A stretch of 64,000 nucleotides of DNA from Kibdelosporangium aridum. Lineage in GTDB: Bacteria; Actinomycetota; Actinomycetes; Mycobacteriales; Pseudonocardiaceae. The DNA is taken from contig NZ_FWXV01000008.1 of assembly GCF_900176515.1 (NCBI RefSeq), positions 476,432-540,431 of the forward strand. The letters run 5' to 3'. A model generated the notes under the pieces. That model saw only the letters and a list, made by a program, of their open reading frames with translations. It was not told where the DNA came from and did not search any database. Numbering within the stretch: the stretch's first letter is position 1; every line of letters begins with the position of its first letter. Below, piece by piece: positions 8,299 through 16,824 of this stretch. Position numbers and translations under genes: made by a program.

Positions 8299-11200
8299 CT
8301 CGTCAGTGTCCGGAATGGACAGTCCGGACAGTCGGTCCAACGCCTGCTGCCACGAGGATCTCGCCTGCTCGTGGTCCCCGCTCGCGGCCAGCGCCAAGCC
8401 GAGCACATGCAGGGCTTGCGCCTGGCCGAACGGGGAATCGGCGTCGGTGTGCACGGCCAGTGCCTGCTGGGCGTGTTCCCGCGCGACAAGCAGGTCATGC
8501 GCCTCGAACGCGAGCCAGGCCAGCAGCGTCTCGGTGCGCCCTTCAAGGTCGAGCAGCTCCGCGCGCCTGCTGAGCTCGACGGCCTGGCTGGCGTGCTCCC
8601 GTGCCGTGGCCAGGTCACCCCGCTGACGGCACTGGGCCGCCAGCTCCAGCAGTGCGCAGATCTCGCCGCGGTGGTAGGCGAGGCTACGTGCCATCTCCAG
8701 TGCGTTGCGGGCGCACGTGGCCGCCTCGTCGGCGTGTCCGATTCCTTGCTGTGCCGCGGCGACGGTGACCAGCGAGTCGACCTGGTCCTGCTCGATGCCG
8801 GACTCGTCGGCGACGGCCATCGCTTCGAGCGCGTTGGCCAACGCGGCCTTGTGGTCGCCAGCCAAGCGGTTGGCGTCGGACAGTCCACGCAGTGTCTTGG
8901 TCACGTTGTTCCGCGTCCCGGTTTCCCGGTAGGTGGCAAGGGCCGCCGAGAACTGGTCGATGGCCTCGCTGAAGCGGCCCCGGCGGACCAGCACATCGCC
9001 CAGGACCGTGCGGGACGAGGCCACGGTCACCAAGGTGCCGCTCGCCGGCGCCAGTCGCAGGGCTTCCCGCGCGGCCCACTCCGCCTGGTCGAGGTGCCCC
9101 CGCCGCTCCTCGACCACGCACAAGTTGATCAGTCCGAACAGCCGGACCTTGTCGGACCCGTGTTCCTCGGCCAGGCGCACGCCCCGTTCGATCTCGTCCA
9201 CGGCGGGTCTGAGCCTGCCGTCGACGAAATGCAGGATGCCCAGGGCGATCAGTGCCCGTGCCCGGCCCTCATCGGATTCGCACCGGTCGTAGGCGGCCAG
9301 TTCGGCCAAGGTGTGCTCCATCGCCGTGACGCGGTCCTGGAAGCGGAAGGAGATGGAGGCGTGGACATAGTGCATGGCCGCCTCCGCATGGGCATCCCCC
9401 GCCACCCGCGCCGCGGTCAAGGCAGCCTTCGCGGCGACGACTCCTTCGGCCCGGTAGCGGCCACGGGTCACCAGGTAAGCGCGTAGCGATTCGACGAGGT
9501 GCCACGCGGCGTGCACCGGTCCGCGTTTCGCCGCGTCGAGGATCGCCGCGATGACGTTCGGCCCCTCTTGGTCCATCCACGCGGACGCCGGCGCCGTGCC
9601 GTCGAACGTGGGGCTCGGCACCGCCAGCTCCACTTCGGTTCGTGGCAGCCGGCGCCAGGTCTCCCAGAGCACGTCAGCGACGGCGTCGAGCCAGCGCACG
9701 TAGTACGCGAACAGCCGGGCCCGCACTGCCTCCGCCTCGTCCGGGTTCTCCTCGATCTGGCAGCGTTCCTCGCTGTAGAGCCGCAACAGGTCGTGGAAGC
9801 GGAACCGGTCGGACGCGACCTGCTGGAGCAGTCCCGCGGCGACCAGGTCGGCCAGCAGCTTGCCCGCGCGCTGCTCGGGCAGCTGGGCGAGGACCGCCAC
9901 CGCCTGCCTCGTGAAGTCCGGCCCCGGCACCAGGCCCAGCTGCCGGAACAGACGCGCGACCTCGGGTTTCAGCGCCAGGTAGGACAGGTCGAACACGGCA
10001 CGTACGGTGGCGCCCGGATCGTCCTCGATCTCCAGCGCGGTGAGCCGGTTGCCGTGCCGTAAGTCGGTGACGTATGCCTGCGCCGAGTCGTCGTCCCGTA
10101 GCAACAGGTTGGCTCCCGCGATCCGCAGAGCGAGCGGCAGATGGCCGCACAGCTCGGCGATCTCACCCAACACGGCGGGATCGTACGGGTGGTCGTGTCC
10201 GACGATGGTGTTCAGCAGCGCGACCGACTGCTCAGGGCTGAGCACGTCCAGGTTGACCAGTCGCGCCCCACCCAGCGCGGCCAGGCCGCGCAGTGATCTG
10301 CGGCTGGTGACCAGCGCCGCCGATCCGGACGTGGTGGGCAGCAGGTTGCGCACCTGCCCGGCGCTGGCCGCGTTGTCAAGGACCACCAGGACTTTCCGGT
10401 CGGCGAGCGCGGTGCGGTAGGCGGCCACGAGGCCATGGAGGTCGTCGGGAAGCTGGTCCGGTGGCAGGCCGAGCGCCTGCAGGAACCGGGCAAGCACCTG
10501 CTCCGCGGTCAGCTCCCGCTCCAACGCGTTGCCAAGCAGGTCGACGAAGAGCTGGCCGTCCGGGAACTGTGCCCGTAGCTGGTGAGCGACCTGCACGGCC
10601 AGCGCGGACTTGCCGACTCCCGGCTGCCCGGAGATCGCCACCACCGGAACACCCGTATCTCCGTCGCGGGAGAACAGGCTGACGATCTGTTCGTACGTCT
10701 CATCCCGGCCGACGAAGTTCTGCAGGCCCGCCGGCAGTTGCCGGGGTACCTGACGCTCGGCCTGCGCGGTTTCGGTCTCTGGTGGAGCTGGCGCGTGACT
10801 CGGCTTCGACGGCAGCGCCAGCGCCGGATCGTTGGTGAGGATCCGCTGGTGCAGCAGCCGAAGCTGCTCGCTCGGATCCATCCCGACCTCGTCCGCCAGC
10901 CTGGTCCGCACGTGCTGGAACGTGGACAGCGCCTCGACCTGACGTCCCGAGCGGTACAGCGCGAGCATCAACTGGCCGTGCAGCCGTTCCCGGAACGGGT
11001 GCAGGGTGGTCAGGTTCTGCAGCTCGGGCAGGAGTTCCGCGTGCCGTCCGATGGCGAGGTCACAGTCGACACGGATCTCGATCGCCCGCAGGTGCTCCTC
11101 GGTCAGCCGGGTCACTTCGCGTTCCCGGAACGAGCAGGCCGGGATGTCGGCCAACGCCGGGCCACGCCACAGGGCGAGGGCCTGGGTGATCAGGTCGGTC

Positions 11201-11565
11201 CGGGCGGCCGGGTCGGAGGTCTCGTCGGCCTGCTTGACCAGGCCACGGAACCGGACCAGGTCCAGCTCGTCGCTTTCCAGGTTGATCCGGTAGCCGTGCG
11301 ACATGGTCGTGATGAGGTCCTTGGCCTGCAGCGTCTGCCGCAGCCGCCGGACATAGGCCTGCGCCGTGGACACCGCGTTGTCCGGCGTGTCCTCGTCCCA
11401 GAGCCAGTCGATCAGTTCGCTGACCCGGACGACCTGGTTGGCCCGCAGCAGCAGGCCCGCAAGGACCACCTGCTGGGTACCGGCTGGGACCGCGATCCGC
11501 CGGCCCGCCACCTTCACGTCAAGGGTCCCCAAGAGGCGGAAGTCAGTGTCTCCCACCATTTTCAC
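8272..11565 (-). CDS. AfsR-like SARP regulator (Trans_reg_C-BTAD-NB-ARC-TPR)
   Basis: A 1097-aa activator. Residues about 10-95 form an OmpR-like winged helix (VLAGLLLRANQVV, AQAYVRRLRQTL) and about 100-245 the BTAD domain (LYRSGRQVEALSTF). About 290-560 form an NB-ARC ATPase with P-loop GQPGVGKSAL and LVVLDNAAS. About 680-1080 are TPR repeats. Such proteins activate pathway genes by binding 11-bp-spaced direct repeats, with ATP-dependent control. Matching repeats occur in its own divergent promoter region (11619) and at 13364. The start is GTG 11565; ATG 11559, two codons in, is equally possible. Confidence 0.9.
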   Translation of the reverse strand: MKMVGDTDFRLLGTLDVKVAGRRIAVPAGTQQVVLAGLLLRANQVVRVSELIDWLWDEDTPDNAVSTAQAYVRRLRQTLQAKDLITTMSHGYRINLESDELDLVRFRGLVKQADETSDPAARTDLITQALALWRGPALADIPACSFREREVTRLTEEHLRAIEIRVDCDLAIGRHAELLPELQNLTTLHPFRERLHGQLMLALYRSGRQVEALSTFQHVRTRLADEVGMDPSEQLRLLHQRILTNDPALALPSKPSHAPAPPETETAQAERQVPRQLPAGLQNFVGRDETYEQIVSLFSRDGDTGVPVVAISGQPGVGKSALAVQVAHQLRAQFPDGQLFVDLLGNALERELTAEQVLARFLQALGLPPDQLPDDLHGLVAAYRTALADRKVLVVLDNAASAGQVRNLLPTTSGSAALVTSRRSLRGLAALGGARLVNLDVLSPEQSVALLNTIVGHDHPYDPAVLGEIAELCGHLPLALRIAGANLLLRDDDSAQAYVTDLRHGNRLTALEIEDDPGATVRAVFDLSYLALKPEVARLFRQLGLVPGPDFTRQAVAVLAQLPEQRAGKLLADLVAAGLLQQVASDRFRFHDLLRLYSEERCQIEENPDEAEAVRARLFAYYVRWLDAVADVLWETWRRLPRTEVELAVPSPTFDGTAPASAWMDQEGPNVIAAILDAAKRGPVHAAWHLVESLRAYLVTRGRYRAEGVVAAKAALTAARVAGDAHAEAAMHYVHASISFRFQDRVTAMEHTLAELAAYDRCESDEGRARALIALGILHFVDGRLRPAVDEIERGVRLAEEHGSDKVRLFGLINLCVVEERRGHLDQAEWAAREALRLAPASGTLVTVASSRTVLGDVLVRRGRFSEAIDQFSAALATYRETGTRNNVTKTLRGLSDANRLAGDHKAALANALEAMAVADESGIEQDQVDSLVTVAAAQQGIGHADEAATCARNALEMARSLAYHRGEICALLELAAQCRQRGDLATAREHASQAVELSRRAELLDLEGRTETLLAWLAFEAHDLLVAREHAQQALAVHTDADSPFGQAQALHVLGLALAASGDHEQARSSWQQALDRLSGLSIPDTDELRRLLASD

Positions 11566-11618
11566 CCCGTCGGGTCGGGTCGTACGACGTGTTCTCGATC
11601 CTAGTCTCGTTAGCCGAG

Positions 11619-11637
11619 AGTACGCGCCTAGTACGCG
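11619..11637 (+). promoter_or_regulatory. SARP-type direct repeat in the AfsR/DUF885 divergent region
   Basis: AGTACGCG occurs at 11619-11626 and again at 11630-11637, exactly 11 bp apart, midway between the divergent starts at 11565 and 11697. Identical heptad-like repeats at one helical turn are the known binding pattern of SARP proteins. It is probably an autoregulatory or bidirectional site. Confidence 0.6.
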
Positions 11638-11696
11638 GCGTGATGTGGGCTTCAGCTGTGGCCCGGGCAGGTCGGGCCCGGTGCTGAGGGGACTTG

Positions 11697-13355
11697 ATGA
11701 CGACCGCCGACATGCTGGCCGATGAACTCGTCGAGATCTTCGCCGACGAGGACCCGCTGCTCGCGTCGATGTACGGCATCAGGGAAGCTGACGGCGACAT
11801 GGGGGACCTGTCCGAGGATGCCAGGAGTGCGGTGCGCGCGCGGGCGTTCGACGTCATGACCAGGGCGCGGGCGCTGGACGCCGCCACGCTGCCAGCCGTC
11901 GACCGGATCACCAAGGCCACGGTCGAGGAACAGGCCCTTGCGGTGTGCCACCGGATCGACTCTCGGGCCGTGGAGTACACGGTCACCGACTTCTTCAACG
12001 CCCCGGTCGCCAGGGCGCTGTACTTCGTACCGCGGGTCACGGTCAACAATGCGGCTCAGGCCGAGGTCTACGTGGCCCGGCTGGCGCAGTTCCGCCACTA
12101 CCTGTCCACCGCGGCGCGGCGTCACGTGGACGGCACCGGCGCGGGTAGGCCGCCGGTCGCGAGGCTGGTTGACTCGGCCGTGGCGCAGGTCGACCGTGCG
12201 CTGGCCGCCGGAACCGACGATCCGCTGCTGAAACCGCTGCGGCAGCACGGCATGGAGAAGTACGCCGAACAGGGCCGTGAACTGCTCGAATCGGAGATCC
12301 GGCCGGCGTTGGCGGCATACCGCGCGGTTCTTGGCGAGATCGCGCCGCAGGCCCGGCCCGACTCGAAGCCCGGCCTGTGTTGGATCACCGGCGGCGAGTC
12401 GATCTACGCCGGCCTGATCCGCGTGCACACCGAGGCCGACAGGTCCCCGGAGGAACTCCACCGGACCGGCAAGGACCTGGTCGCGAAGATCCACGCCGAG
12501 ATCGCGCGGAGTGGCCAGCAGGTGTTCGGCACGTCCGACGTCGGGGCGGTCTTCCACCGGCTGCGGTTCGACGAGAAGCTGCGCTGGCGAGACGGGGAGG
12601 AGATCCTCGACGTTGGCCGGATCGCGGTGGCCAAGGCCGAGGTCCTGGCGCCGGGCTGGTTCACGGTCGTCCCCGACCAGCGGTGCGCGGTCGAAGCCGT
12701 TCCACCCGAACAGGACGCGGCGATCCCGTCGGGGATGTACCTGACGGGATCGCCCGACGGGAAACGGCCCGGCACGTACTTCACGAACATCACCAGGCCC
12801 ACCGAGCGGTTCCGCTACTTCGCCGAGGTACTGGCGTTCCACGAAGGCGTGCCCGGCCACCACTTCCAGCTGACGCGGGGGCAGGGGCTCAGCCACCTGC
12901 CGGTGCTTCGGAGGCTGCCGCTGAGCAAGGCGTTCGTCGAAGGCTGGGCGTTGTACGCCGAGCGGTTGGCCGACGAGATGGGCCTCTATTCGGACGAGTT
13001 GTCCCGGATGGGCATGCTCGCGTCGGACGTGTTGCGTGCCGTCCGTCTCGTCGTCGACACCGGACTGCACGCCAGGGGCTGGAGCCGGGCCGAGGCCGTC
13101 GAGTACGTGCGGGCCAACACCGCACTGCCGGACATCGAGGTCGAAGCCGAGGTCAACAGGTTCATCGGCTATCCAAGTCAGGCCCTGGCGTACATGGTCG
13201 GCCGGCTGGAGATCAACCGGATCAGGGCAGCGGCCGAACGCAAGCTGGGCGACCGGTTCGACATCCGGGCCTTCCATGACACGGTGCTGCGGGAGGGATC
13301 CCTGCCGCTCGCCGTACTGGCCGACGTGGTGACGGACTGGATGGAGAGCGTCTGA
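11697..13355 (+). CDS. DUF885 family metallopeptidase-like protein
   Basis: A 552-aa protein of the DUF885 family, which is related to M3-like zinc peptidases. The zinc-site signature HEGVPGHHFQ, the downstream EGWALYAERLADEMG glutamate motif and YPSQALAYMVGR are all present, so it looks catalytically intact. The start is ATG 11697 after GAGGGGAC; TTG 11694 is adjacent. There is no signal peptide, so it is likely cytosolic. It is divergent from the AfsR-like gene and shares the repeat-containing promoter region. It could remove a leader peptide in the SagB locus; that is inference only. Confidence 0.85.
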   Translation: MTTADMLADELVEIFADEDPLLASMYGIREADGDMGDLSEDARSAVRARAFDVMTRARALDAATLPAVDRITKATVEEQALAVCHRIDSRAVEYTVTDFFNAPVARALYFVPRVTVNNAAQAEVYVARLAQFRHYLSTAARRHVDGTGAGRPPVARLVDSAVAQVDRALAAGTDDPLLKPLRQHGMEKYAEQGRELLESEIRPALAAYRAVLGEIAPQARPDSKPGLCWITGGESIYAGLIRVHTEADRSPEELHRTGKDLVAKIHAEIARSGQQVFGTSDVGAVFHRLRFDEKLRWRDGEEILDVGRIAVAKAEVLAPGWFTVVPDQRCAVEAVPPEQDAAIPSGMYLTGSPDGKRPGTYFTNITRPTERFRYFAEVLAFHEGVPGHHFQLTRGQGLSHLPVLRRLPLSKAFVEGWALYAERLADEMGLYSDELSRMGMLASDVLRAVRLVVDTGLHARGWSRAEAVEYVRANTALPDIEVEAEVNRFIGYPSQALAYMVGRLEINRIRAAAERKLGDRFDIRAFHDTVLREGSLPLAVLADVVTDWMESV

Positions 13356-13363
13356 GGCCACCG

Positions 13364-13393
13364 AGTACGCGATTGGTACGCGGTTGGTACACG
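13364..13393 (+). promoter_or_regulatory. Triple 11-bp direct repeat, SARP operator candidate
   Basis: Three units start at 13364 (AGTACGCG), 13375 (GGTACGCG) and 13386 (GGTACACG), each separated by 3 bp, giving exact 11-bp periodicity. This is the best SARP-like array in the window. It lies just after the DUF885 stop and would drive transcription rightward or leftward. Confidence 0.65.
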
Positions 13394-13734
13394 GCGTCCG
13401 ACACGATGACGTCACGCGCCTCGCTGGGGAGGGGCTCGGTGGGGTCGCTGGGGGTGGCCCCACCGAGCGCCCGGTCCTTCCTGTTTGCTGATCTTCCAGG
13501 ATCGGCTCAGGAATGAGACATTTCGATGCCGGACTTCGACCCGGCCGCGATCCAGGTGCTCGCCTTCGCATCTTCCGCACCACCGTCGACTGGCGGTCGG
13601 CCACGCCTACCTCAAGGTCATGCCCAGCCTGCAAGGCATCGGGCGCCACCTTCGCGACGAAGTACGCACAGCCGAAGCCACCCCGTGTAGTTGAATGACG
13701 GGGCTGCGACTCGCGTGAGTGAAGGGGGACATGA
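13394..13734 (+). other. Intergenic region with competing short ORFs
   Basis: After the triple repeat there is no recognisable gene. Short candidates are 13406-13516 (36 aa, begins MTSRASLGRG), 13513-13698 (61 aa, contains SCPACKASGATFATKYAQP) and 13526-13687 (53 aa, begins MPDFDPAAIQ). None has homology that I recognise and ribosome sites are poor. One may be a second peptide of the SARP locus; more likely some are chance frames in GC-rich DNA. Confidence 0.3.
13434..13468 (+). terminator. Strong GC hairpin downstream of DUF885 gene
   Basis: GCTCGGTGGGG at 13434-13444 and CCCCACCGAGC at 13458-13468 form a perfect 11-bp stem with a 13-nt loop. No clean U-run follows, only a mixed pyrimidine stretch. 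It would terminate or attenuate transcripts, including any starting at the triple repeat. Confidence 0.5.
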
Positions 13735-14202
13735 GTGAGCAAGGTGCATCGGATCCTGTTGGGCGCCGCGCGGATCGGGCAGGCGCAGATGCTGTTCGGC
13801 AATCTCTACGAGGCAGTCGTGAAAGTCCCGCACGTGTTCGCTCACCACCGCGAACTTGCCAAACCGGGTGCCGTGTTGCGTCCCGGCAGTCCAACGCTGT
13901 ACTTCGTGCCTGCCGGACCGGTCACGATCGCGGCCTCGGTCGCGGCGCTCGCGTCTGGGTGGCGTGACACGAGTCGGCGTCCTTGGCTGGCCGCATCCGC
14001 CGCGACGACTGTCGCGGTCGCTTTGGTGACCGCGTATGTCGTGCCGGCGATCAACCAGCCTCTGTTCTTGGCCGCGGAACCGCCCGCGCCGCAGAAACGG
14101 GATGTTCTGCTTCGCCGCTGGTACCGGCTCAACGCGATTCGCATCGCTGCCGGAGCGGTTGCCTGGTACACAGCTGGCCGGGCTCAACGCGTCCAGGGGT
14201 AG
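13735..14202 (+). CDS. DUF1772-like (anthrone-oxygenase-like) membrane protein
   Basis: A 155-aa protein beginning MSKVHRILLGAARIGQAQML with about four hydrophobic segments, including VTIAASVAALASG and AATTVAVALVTAYVVPAINQP. Size, topology and the N-terminal NLYEAVVKVP segment resemble small actinomycete membrane proteins assigned to the DUF1772/anthrone oxygenase-like group. The start is GTG 13735 after GGGGGAC. The function is unknown and the gene stands alone. Confidence 0.6.
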   Translation: MSKVHRILLGAARIGQAQMLFGNLYEAVVKVPHVFAHHRELAKPGAVLRPGSPTLYFVPAGPVTIAASVAALASGWRDTSRRPWLAASAATTVAVALVTAYVVPAINQPLFLAAEPPAPQKRDVLLRRWYRLNAIRIAAGAVAWYTAGRAQRVQG

Positions 14203-14356
14203 ATCGCCACCTGTCCCTGCGGGTGGCGATACCAACCGGATGTTCGCCAACGCACGATCGCACTGCGGCAACGCTCGGCTGGCCAGCTCGCACAGATCTG
14301 GCGAGCCCCACGCGACTGACTCCCGGCGAGTCGCTGCTGCCCCGACTTGGCGTGGA

Positions 14357-14965
14357 TCACGTCGTCCTTCGCTGTGCTGCGTGCGCTAGCTCCACGGCGC
14401 GGTCGGTGGCGAGTCGCAGGTCCACGCGTCCCGACCGGTCGGATCGGAAAGCCTCAGCACGGTAGGAGATCCGCAGCACACGGGAACGTTCGGCCGATAT
14501 CGTCAAGGCGAGCCACAGCGGATGGGTGAATGGGACATCCACGTGTTTGCTTCCCGACGTCCACACCACCAGCCGCGACTTCGACACCGCGACCGCACCG
14601 ACGATCGAGACCTCTCGCCGCCGTATCTCGACTCCGCCGGCCCGGTAGCGGCGGTACGTGATCGAGCCGGTCAGCTCTTCCGCCAGCGCGACAAGGTTTT
14701 CGGCCGCCAAACTGGTCCGTAACGCGTCTGGTAGTCGTGCCCAGCTGGGACCGCCTGTTCCCGCCATGCCGTGCGGCTCAGGCAGGTCGTGGAACAGTGC
14801 GGACAAGTCGCCGCGTGTTCGTGCCTCGGTCGCGGCCCGCACACGCTGTTCGAACTCGGGCAACGAAAGTCGCCCGGCGACAAGGTGGCTGACCAGTGCC
14901 TGGGTGACCGCGTCGCGCTCGGCGTGTCCCACACGCAGGCTGGACGGGTCGTTTGTTTCGCCCAC
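14357..14965 (-). CDS. DUF1707 domain-containing protein
   Basis: A 202-aa protein. The N-terminal DUF1707/SHOCT-like domain is clear: RVGHAERDAVTQALVSHL, AGRLSLPEFEQRV and a RTRGDLSALFHDLP helix. The rest is a hydrophilic actinomycete-specific domain (GGVEIRRREVSIVGAVAV) with no recognised activity. I take GTG 14965 as the start because the DUF1707 homology begins a few residues later. DUF1707 proteins usually associate with membranes; no transmembrane segment is visible here. Confidence 0.8.
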   Translation of the reverse strand: MGETNDPSSLRVGHAERDAVTQALVSHLVAGRLSLPEFEQRVRAATEARTRGDLSALFHDLPEPHGMAGTGGPSWARLPDALRTSLAAENLVALAEELTGSITYRRYRAGGVEIRRREVSIVGAVAVSKSRLVVWTSGSKHVDVPFTHPLWLALTISAERSRVLRISYRAEAFRSDRSGRVDLRLATDRAVELAHAAQRRTT

Positions 14966-15106
14966 CGCTCGACAGTACGAGATCTGGGACGTGTGATCGA
15001 CCCGCCCATGTCTCCTCCAACCAACAACGCGCGTCGACCGAGCGGCGAACACTTACTTCCGCCGAGATACCGATGAGGTCAGGACTTCCCGCGGGCGGCT
15101 TCAACG

Positions 15107-15417
15107 TCAACTGTGGACGCTGTCCCAGAGCGCGTAGAAGGCGGACCGGGTTATGGGAGTGATGCCTGGCTGGTCGATTTCGAGGGCCTGGTCGGTCAGC
15201 ATGCCGGTGTCTCTTCCAGATGCTGCCACCAGTAGCGGCGGGAAGGACCGGACGAGGGCACCTCGATCTGTTTGATGGCAACGACGTCACCGTCCAGGAT
15301 GACGGCCTCCCACAGCCAGCGGTGATCTTCACGCAGCCCCGACAGTTGCCTGGCCCAGAACGCTGTGGCAACACGGGGGCAAGCGAACAAGTCGCTAGCT
15401 TCGTCGAGTAGCGTCAC
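15107..15417 (-). pseudogene. Small hypothetical protein, frameshifted
   Basis: The frame from GTG 15417 encodes VTLLDEASDL, FWARQLSGLREDHRWLWEA and KQIEVPSSGPSRRYWWQHLE, then hits a stop at 15196. A shift of one base at about 15205 continues the same protein as DTGMLTDQALEIDQPG and ITRSAFYALWDS to the stop at 15107. Two coherent halves in adjacent frames indicate a single-base indel, biological or technical. The intact protein would be about 100 aa. It overlaps the MFS stop by 23 nt. The function is not recognised. Confidence 0.55.
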
Positions 15418-16636
15418 CGGCTGGACTGGCTGCGTTCGGTGAAGTTTCCGCGTCCTGGTTCGTCCTCCCATCGGCGACGGTGAGGATTGTGGCGATCAGG
15501 GCCAGGACGGCCGCGGGAAGGCCGAGCAGGGTCACCGACATCCATCCTTGTGCAACGCCACCGAGTCCACTGCCCAGGGCGATGCCGAGGAAGACCGCGG
15601 AGGAGTTGAGTCCGAAGAGGACTGGTGCCGAGGTGGGAGCGATGCTGACCAACCGGTATTGCTGGATTACTGATGGGGCTCCGTCTGTGATACCCCAGAT
15701 TCCGGCCCATAGGAGGACAAGAGCCAGGCTATCGATCGCGAGAGGGCTGATGGCGAGTAGCGCCGTCGCGGCAGCGAGTGCCACAATCGCGACGCGAACC
15801 GTGGGAAGATTGTCTACGAGGTAGCCTGCGATCGCATTGCCTAGGACCGCGCCGAGACCCCACACCAAGAGAACCAGAGTCAGCGCTTGGGGAAATGTCC
15901 CGTTGAGAGCGTCCGCCGTTATCGCTCCGATGTACGTGTAGACCGTGTAGTGTCCGCCCATCACCAGCAGAGTCGCAAGCAAGGTGACGATCACCTTGGG
16001 CTGGCGGAGCGGCGCCAAGCGCGCGGAGAGGCTTGTCGCCGGCAGGTCAATCTTGGGCAAGCCCATCGAGGTGCCGATTGCCGCGATGACGCCAAGAGCA
16101 GCGACCGCCCAGAGCGTCAGGCGCCAGTCGACACTGCCGATCAGGTTGCCCAGTGGCATACCCAGTGCTGTGGAGACAGTGAGTCCGCCGATGACAAACG
16201 CCATCGAACGCCCTCGCCGTGCCTCCGGCGAGATCGCGACCGCGGCACTTGAAGCGGTCGCCGTGATGGTAGCGGCCCCCGCTGCCGTGAGAATGCGGGC
16301 CACCAACGCAATGACATAGTCGGGGCTGAGCGCCGTAACCGCGTTGCCGACTGCGAACACGACGAGCGCCAGCTGTAGTGCCGTGCGACGGTCGAGCGAA
16401 CTCAGCAGCCAACCAAGAATCGGCGCGGTAATGGCGAACGTCAGGGCGAATGCCGTCACCAATTGGCCAGCGGCTGCAATGCTGACCTCGAGATCAGCAG
16501 CGATGGCGGGTAGCAGGCCGGCAATGACGAACGCGTCAGTACCGACCGCGAATGTGGCCAGGGCAAGCACAAGGAGGGGCTTCATGAGCTGGCCGGTTCC
16601 CTTCGTCCCGGCGGCACTGGCCTCGGTGGCGTTCAA
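15395..16636 (-). CDS. MFS transporter, DHA1 family drug/sugar-type efflux
   Basis: A 413-aa protein with 12 hydrophobic segments. AVGTDAFVIAGLLPAIAADL in TM1 and GWLLSSLDRRTAL in loop 2-3 place it in the DHA1/AraJ-CmlA-like branch of small-molecule exporters. The start is TTG 16636 preceded by GAGGTC; ATG 16585 is an internal alternative. It is divergent from a MarR repressor with two palindromic operators between them, the classical drug-inducible efflux arrangement. The substrate is unknown. Confidence 0.88.
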   Translation of the reverse strand: MNATEASAAGTKGTGQLMKPLLVLALATFAVGTDAFVIAGLLPAIAADLEVSIAAAGQLVTAFALTFAITAPILGWLLSSLDRRTALQLALVVFAVGNAVTALSPDYVIALVARILTAAGAATITATASSAAVAISPEARRGRSMAFVIGGLTVSTALGMPLGNLIGSVDWRLTLWAVAALGVIAAIGTSMGLPKIDLPATSLSARLAPLRQPKVIVTLLATLLVMGGHYTVYTYIGAITADALNGTFPQALTLVLLVWGLGAVLGNAIAGYLVDNLPTVRVAIVALAAATALLAISPLAIDSLALVLLWAGIWGITDGAPSVIQQYRLVSIAPTSAPVLFGLNSSAVFLGIALGSGLGGVAQGWMSVTLLGLPAAVLALIATILTVADGRTNQDAETSPNAASPAGDATRRS

Positions 16637-16777
16637 TCTTGACCTCGTTCCTGTTCGGTGAACAACCTGAGAAAGTTGCCCTCGGCGAACGTCCGGCCGA
16701 CTGGCGAACCGCAGAACCGGCTGGTCGCTCCGACGTCGTTGCCAAGTCGTTCGGATACACGACGTTGTCTTACGCGC

Positions 16778-16824
16778 TACATGTCAGTGTTCTGACATGT
16801 AGAAGTATGTCAGAATATTGACAT
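16778..16824. promoter_or_regulatory. Two MarR-type palindromic operators
   Basis: Site 1 (16778-16801) is a perfect inverted repeat, TACATGTCAG and CTGACATGTA with a 4-bp spacer. Site 2 (16807-16824) is ATGTCA and TGACAT around GAATAT, and overlaps the MarR start codon. The shared half-site is TGTCA. Their location between the efflux gene and the MarR gene supports autoregulation plus repression of the transporter. Confidence 0.75.

Noticed and set aside
11652..13802. Very long open frame on the minus strand
   Set aside because: It is antisense to the DUF885 gene, whose zinc motifs and ribosome site are clear; the minus frame has low-complexity His/Arg/Asp-rich sequence typical of GC-rich shadows.
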